Origin: Archangium sp.
Lineage (GTDB): Bacteria > Myxococcota > Myxococcia > Myxococcales > Myxococcaceae
DNA length: 7,145 nucleotides
Assembly: GCA_016793525.1 (NCBI GenBank)
Contig: JAEUJT010000296.1
Span: 1-7,145 of the forward strand
Direction: 5' to 3'
The notes beneath the pieces are model-generated. The model was not told the origin of the DNA and made no database searches. It saw nothing but the letters and a program-made list of their open reading frames with translations. Position numbers and translations under genes: made by a program. Of this stretch, positions 4,423 through 7,145 are shown one piece after another. Position 1 is the first letter of the stretch. The number at the start of each line of letters is the position of its first letter.

Positions 4423-7145
4423 ATGAAGCGCATGGTGGTGTGCAGCGTGTGTCTGTACCGGCAGGAGCCGCCGGCGAGCGGCTTGTGCACTCGGTGCAAC
4501 GCCAGCGACTTCTTGCCCGACGCGCCAGCGCCGGCGGCGGCGCTCGATCTCCCCCCGGAGCCGGCATCGCCGTTCCTGCCGCCCGAGCCGCTGACGCTCC
4601 CCCCCGACACCGGGCTCCAGCTACCTCCGGCGAGGGAGCGATCGGCCGGCGCCGCTGGAGAGCCGACCGACGAGGTGCCCCAGACGATGGTGGTGGTGGT
4701 ACGGCCACCGCGGCCGCCGTCGTTCGCCGCGGGGTTGTTGTTCATCGCCGCCGGGACGATCTGCTTCTTGGCGTGGCTGCGAGATCCACCCGACGGGCTC
4801 GGCCAGTGGGCGACGGCGATCGGCGCGCTCGCCGCGGTGCTGACAGGCATGGCGGTGTCGGCCGAGATCCTCGCGCACCGGGCAGTGCTCTCGGTCATTC
4901 CCGCGCTGGCGGCGCTGCTGGGCGTGGCGCGCGGCGACCCGCTGATGGCGGCGATCTCGCTCGCGTTTGCCGTCGGTGCCTGGCTCGCCTGCGATGAACA
5001 TGACGACGATCAACCCGCGCGCGGGCTGGCCCTGATCGGAGTCGCCCTGAGCGCTCTCCTGGTGGTGTTGGCCCCCATCTGGACCGAACGCGCCCCGGGG
5101 GTTGAGACCGTCGCGACGCTTCGGCGGTTGACCGGCCCCCTCGTCGCTTCCGAGCTCGACGTCGGCCCGCACCTGTCGATGACCGCCGACGACTGGGGCC
5201 TGCGCACGGCCTCTGACACCCGCGCCGAGCTGACCCGACCGTCGATCGGCGGCCGGATGATCGCGCGCGTGCACACGCTGTCTGCCGATGCCCCGCAGTC
5301 GCTCGACGAGCTGGTGGCCTTCGCGCGCACCGACTTCGCCGCCCGGGGCTGGGTCGACTACGCGCAGTACAGCGCAGAGGAGCTCAGCACCGGCGCCGAC
5401 GAGACCGTCATGGCGTCGTTCGCAGTGCGGCGCGGCTTCACGCGAGATCTGGGCGTGCTCTGGGCGTCGCGCATGAAAGACCACGTGTGCACCATTGCCA
5501 TGGTCGTGCCGGAGCGCCGCTACAACGACGTGGCCAAGTCGCTCGTGGCGGTGGCCAAGGCGGCACGGTGCCGAGAGGGAACCCCCAGCGTCGTGGAGCT
5601 CGCCACGCCCGTGCTCGAGCGGCTGAACCGAGGGCTGATGACGGTGCGCGTCGGCGACGCCATCGGCGTGGCGGTGATCATCGATCGGCGAGACGGCCAC
5701 CTCCTGATGGCCGGAGACGACGCCGTGCTGGGCGAGGGCCATGCCTTATGGACCAACGTACGGCCGGCGATCGAGCCCACCGGCGCGCTCCGGCGCGCCC
5801 GCATCTTGCGCCGAGCCCAAGGAACCATGCTGCTGATGATGAACGATGACCCGAGCCTGGTGCCGCTCGACTTCGCGCCTCCGCCGACGGCCGACACCCC
5901 CATCGCCGTGGTGGGGTTCGATGCCGCCGCGACGCTCGGCCGCGCCTCGATTCGCTCGGGGCATTTCTCGATGCAGACCACCACCGCCACCTTCGAGGCG
6001 GGCTTTCGGTTGGCGGCGGCGATGGTCGTGACGCCCGCGGGAGAGCTCATCGGCGTGCTCCGCGGCGGCCCGGGCACCACGCGCGGGGTGTTGCTGCGCA
6101 GCGACGTTCGCCCGCTCACGACCCCAGGCGCCCGAGAGCTCGCGTGGGTGGTCGAGGCCCGCGAAACCGGCAACTGCGCGCTCACCGCGCGCGTCGACAT
6201 CGACGACCCCTTCAATGAGCTCTCCGTGGTGTCGCTCGTCTTCGGGGAGCGGCAACACGAGAGCGTCGCCACCGTGCAGAAAACACCGGGGCCGGGCACG
6301 ACCACGCTCCGCGCGACGGTGACGTGCCCGACCAATGCAGAGGGGTGGTCTATCGGGGTGGAGAGCCTGAGCTTGGGGAGCATGAGCAAGCTGCTCGACA
6401 CCGTCGAACCGGTGACGTCGCTGCCGACAGTTCGGCAGGGGCACCGGCGCGACCCGACCCGGCCGGGGCACATCGACGCCGAGGTCTTGTCGTGGATCTT
6501 CGATCGCCGACTGCCTGAGCCGCTGGGGTGTGGCGAGGAGGCCCAGCCCACCTGCACCGCGCTCTGCGACCGCCGCAACGCCGACGCGTGTATGGCCTCG
6601 GGCCGCGCGCTGCTCGAGGGCGGCCGAGCCGTGCTGGCGGTGAACGACTTCGAACGGGGCTGCGTGGGCCACCACCTCGAGGCCTGCATTCAGGTCGGGT
6701 TCCTCACGAGGAAGCACAAGACGGTCATCGACCTGGGCCCGAAGGTTCAGCCGTGGTGCGACGCGGGGGTCGCTCGGGCGTGCTGGGCGCTGAAGCCGAC
6801 CGAATGGGAAGACGCCGTGCGCGCCGAGCGCAAGCGCTGCAGCACCGACACCGCGTCGTGTACACGCGAGGCGCTGCTTCTGCTCGACGGGCCGCGGGTG
6901 AAGGCCGATCTCACCCGAGCCGGGGCGCTCCTCACCGAGCGCTGCGGCGAAAGTGAGGGTGACGCGTGCCTCGCGCTGGGCCTCGAGCGGCGCCGCAACG
7001 GAGCGCTGGCCGACGCCATCAAGTATTTCGACCGCGCATGCTTCCGCAAGCAGACCAACGCGTGCGTGGAGGCTGCGGGCGCGTACGCCTCGGGCTCGGG
7101 TACGCCGCGCAACATGGAGCAGGCGCTGACGCTGCTGCGCAACGC
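4423..7145 (+). CDS. Zinc-ribbon / multi-pass membrane / pseudoprotease-like / Hcp-Sel1-repeat mosaic protein (runs off right edge)
   Basis: One frame stays open from the ATG at 4423 to the window edge: 907 codons plus two bases, with no stop. I do not recognise it as a named family. Seen in order: a CxxC-x11-CxxC zinc ribbon (C7, C10, C22, C25); a Pro-rich linker (about 30-98); five hydrophobic helices at about 101-119, 129-150, 154-169, 173-189 and 201-220; an alpha/beta region at about 240-395 that loosely recalls Mog1/PsbP-like domains; a trypsin-like region at about 405-565 lacking the triad; an unassigned region at 566-700; and from 703 on Cys-rich Sel1/Hcp-type helical repeats with Cys pairs at 715/723, 747/755, 779/787, 806/813, 841/849 and 873/881. 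Positive residues before helix 1 put the zinc ribbon inside and, with five helices, the large C-terminal part outside, where disulfides can form. It starts 27 bases after the shell operon, has a weak GAGG 12 bases upstream, and no terminator intervenes. Co-transcription is possible. The function is unknown. Confidence 0.85.
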   Translation, partial: MKRMVVCSVCLYRQEPPASGLCTRCNASDFLPDAPAPAAALDLPPEPASPFLPPEPLTLPPDTGLQLPPARERSAGAAGEPTDEVPQTMVVVVRPPRPPSFAAGLLFIAAGTICFLAWLRDPPDGLGQWATAIGALAAVLTGMAVSAEILAHRAVLSVIPALAALLGVARGDPLMAAISLAFAVGAWLACDEHDDDQPARGLALIGVALSALLVVLAPIWTERAPGVETVATLRRLTGPLVASELDVGPHLSMTADDWGLRTASDTRAELTRPSIGGRMIARVHTLSADAPQSLDELVAFARTDFAARGWVDYAQYSAEELSTGADETVMASFAVRRGFTRDLGVLWASRMKDHVCTIAMVVPERRYNDVAKSLVAVAKAARCREGTPSVVELATPVLERLNRGLMTVRVGDAIGVAVIIDRRDGHLLMAGDDAVLGEGHALWTNVRPAIEPTGALRRARILRRAQGTMLLMMNDDPSLVPLDFAPPPTADTPIAVVGFDAAATLGRASIRSGHFSMQTTTATFEAGFRLAAAMVVTPAGELIGVLRGGPGTTRGVLLRSDVRPLTTPGARELAWVVEARETGNCALTARVDIDDPFNELSVVSLVFGERQHESVATVQKTPGPGTTTLRATVTCPTNAEGWSIGVESLSLGSMSKLLDTVEPVTSLPTVRQGHRRDPTRPGHIDAEVLSWIFDRRLPEPLGCGEEAQPTCTALCDRRNADACMASGRALLEGGRAVLAVNDFERGCVGHHLEACIQVGFLTRKHKTVIDLGPKVQPWCDAGVARACWALKPTEWEDAVRAERKRCSTDTASCTREALLLLDGPRVKADLTRAGALLTERCGESEGDACLALGLERRRNGALADAIKYFDRACFRKQTNACVEAAGAYASGSGTPRNMEQALTLLRN

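Noticed and set aside
4170..4997. A plus-strand open frame overlapping the end of the BMC-T1 gene and the start of the mosaic gene.
   Set aside because: Its product is an arginine/alanine-rich frame shadow, and the two flanking genes in other frames explain the region.
4621..6717. Several minus-strand open frames of 320-390 codons opposite the large membrane mosaic gene.
   Set aside because: Their compositions are low-complexity (R, H, G, S rich) and without motifs. The plus-strand frame has membrane helices, a zinc ribbon and Cys-paired repeats and stays open for the whole stretch.

Overview
This high-G+C window looks like chromosomal DNA of a myxobacterium or a relative (Myxococcota). Two things suggest this. 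The central five-gene bacterial microcompartment (BMC) cluster matches, in order and protein type, the shell locus I recall from Haliangium ochraceum. The right-hand gene is a long zinc-ribbon / membrane / Cys-rich Sel1-repeat mosaic of a kind common in that phylum. The taxonomic assignment is inference.

Layout. The left edge (1-102, minus) holds the first 34 codons of serC, phosphoserine aminotransferase. Bases 103-300 are non-coding and carry a hairpin-plus-U-tract terminator and a 12-bp inverted repeat, both downstream of the next gene. Bases 301-1020 (minus) encode a CpsB/YwqE-type PHP-domain metallophosphoesterase. A divergent intergenic region of about 100 bp follows. It has a good sigma-70-like promoter reading rightward and ends in a strong ribosome binding site with a TTG start.

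The BMC operon runs from 1118 to 4395 (plus): a permuted tandem-domain trimer (BMC-T2-like), a hexamer protein (BMC-H), a vertex pentamer protein (BMC-P, EutN/CcmL family), a CoA-acylating aldehyde dehydrogenase of the PduP/EutE type with an N-terminal encapsulation helix, and a second tandem trimer (BMC-T1-like, PduT architecture without the iron-sulfur cysteine). These are all the shell parts needed for a closed polyhedron, but only one core enzyme. The product would be a shell around an enzyme that turns a short aldehyde plus CoA and NAD+ into acyl-CoA. The enzyme that makes the aldehyde, the phosphotransacylase and the NADH-recycling dehydrogenase are not in the window, so the substrate cannot be read from it.

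From 4423 to the right edge, 27 bases after the operon and on the same strand, one uninterrupted reading frame of at least 907 codons encodes an unnamed mosaic protein. It has an N-terminal four-cysteine zinc ribbon, a proline-rich linker, about five membrane helices, an extracytoplasmic alpha/beta region, a trypsin-like domain that appears to have lost its catalytic residues, a further unassigned region, and C-terminal Hcp/Sel1-type repeats with regularly spaced cysteine pairs. It continues past the window. Whether it is functionally tied to the compartment is unknown.

The most interesting items are the minimal, possibly scattered-core BMC locus, the CxxC motif near the N terminus of the BMC-T2 protein, and the pseudoprotease-like membrane mosaic directly downstream.
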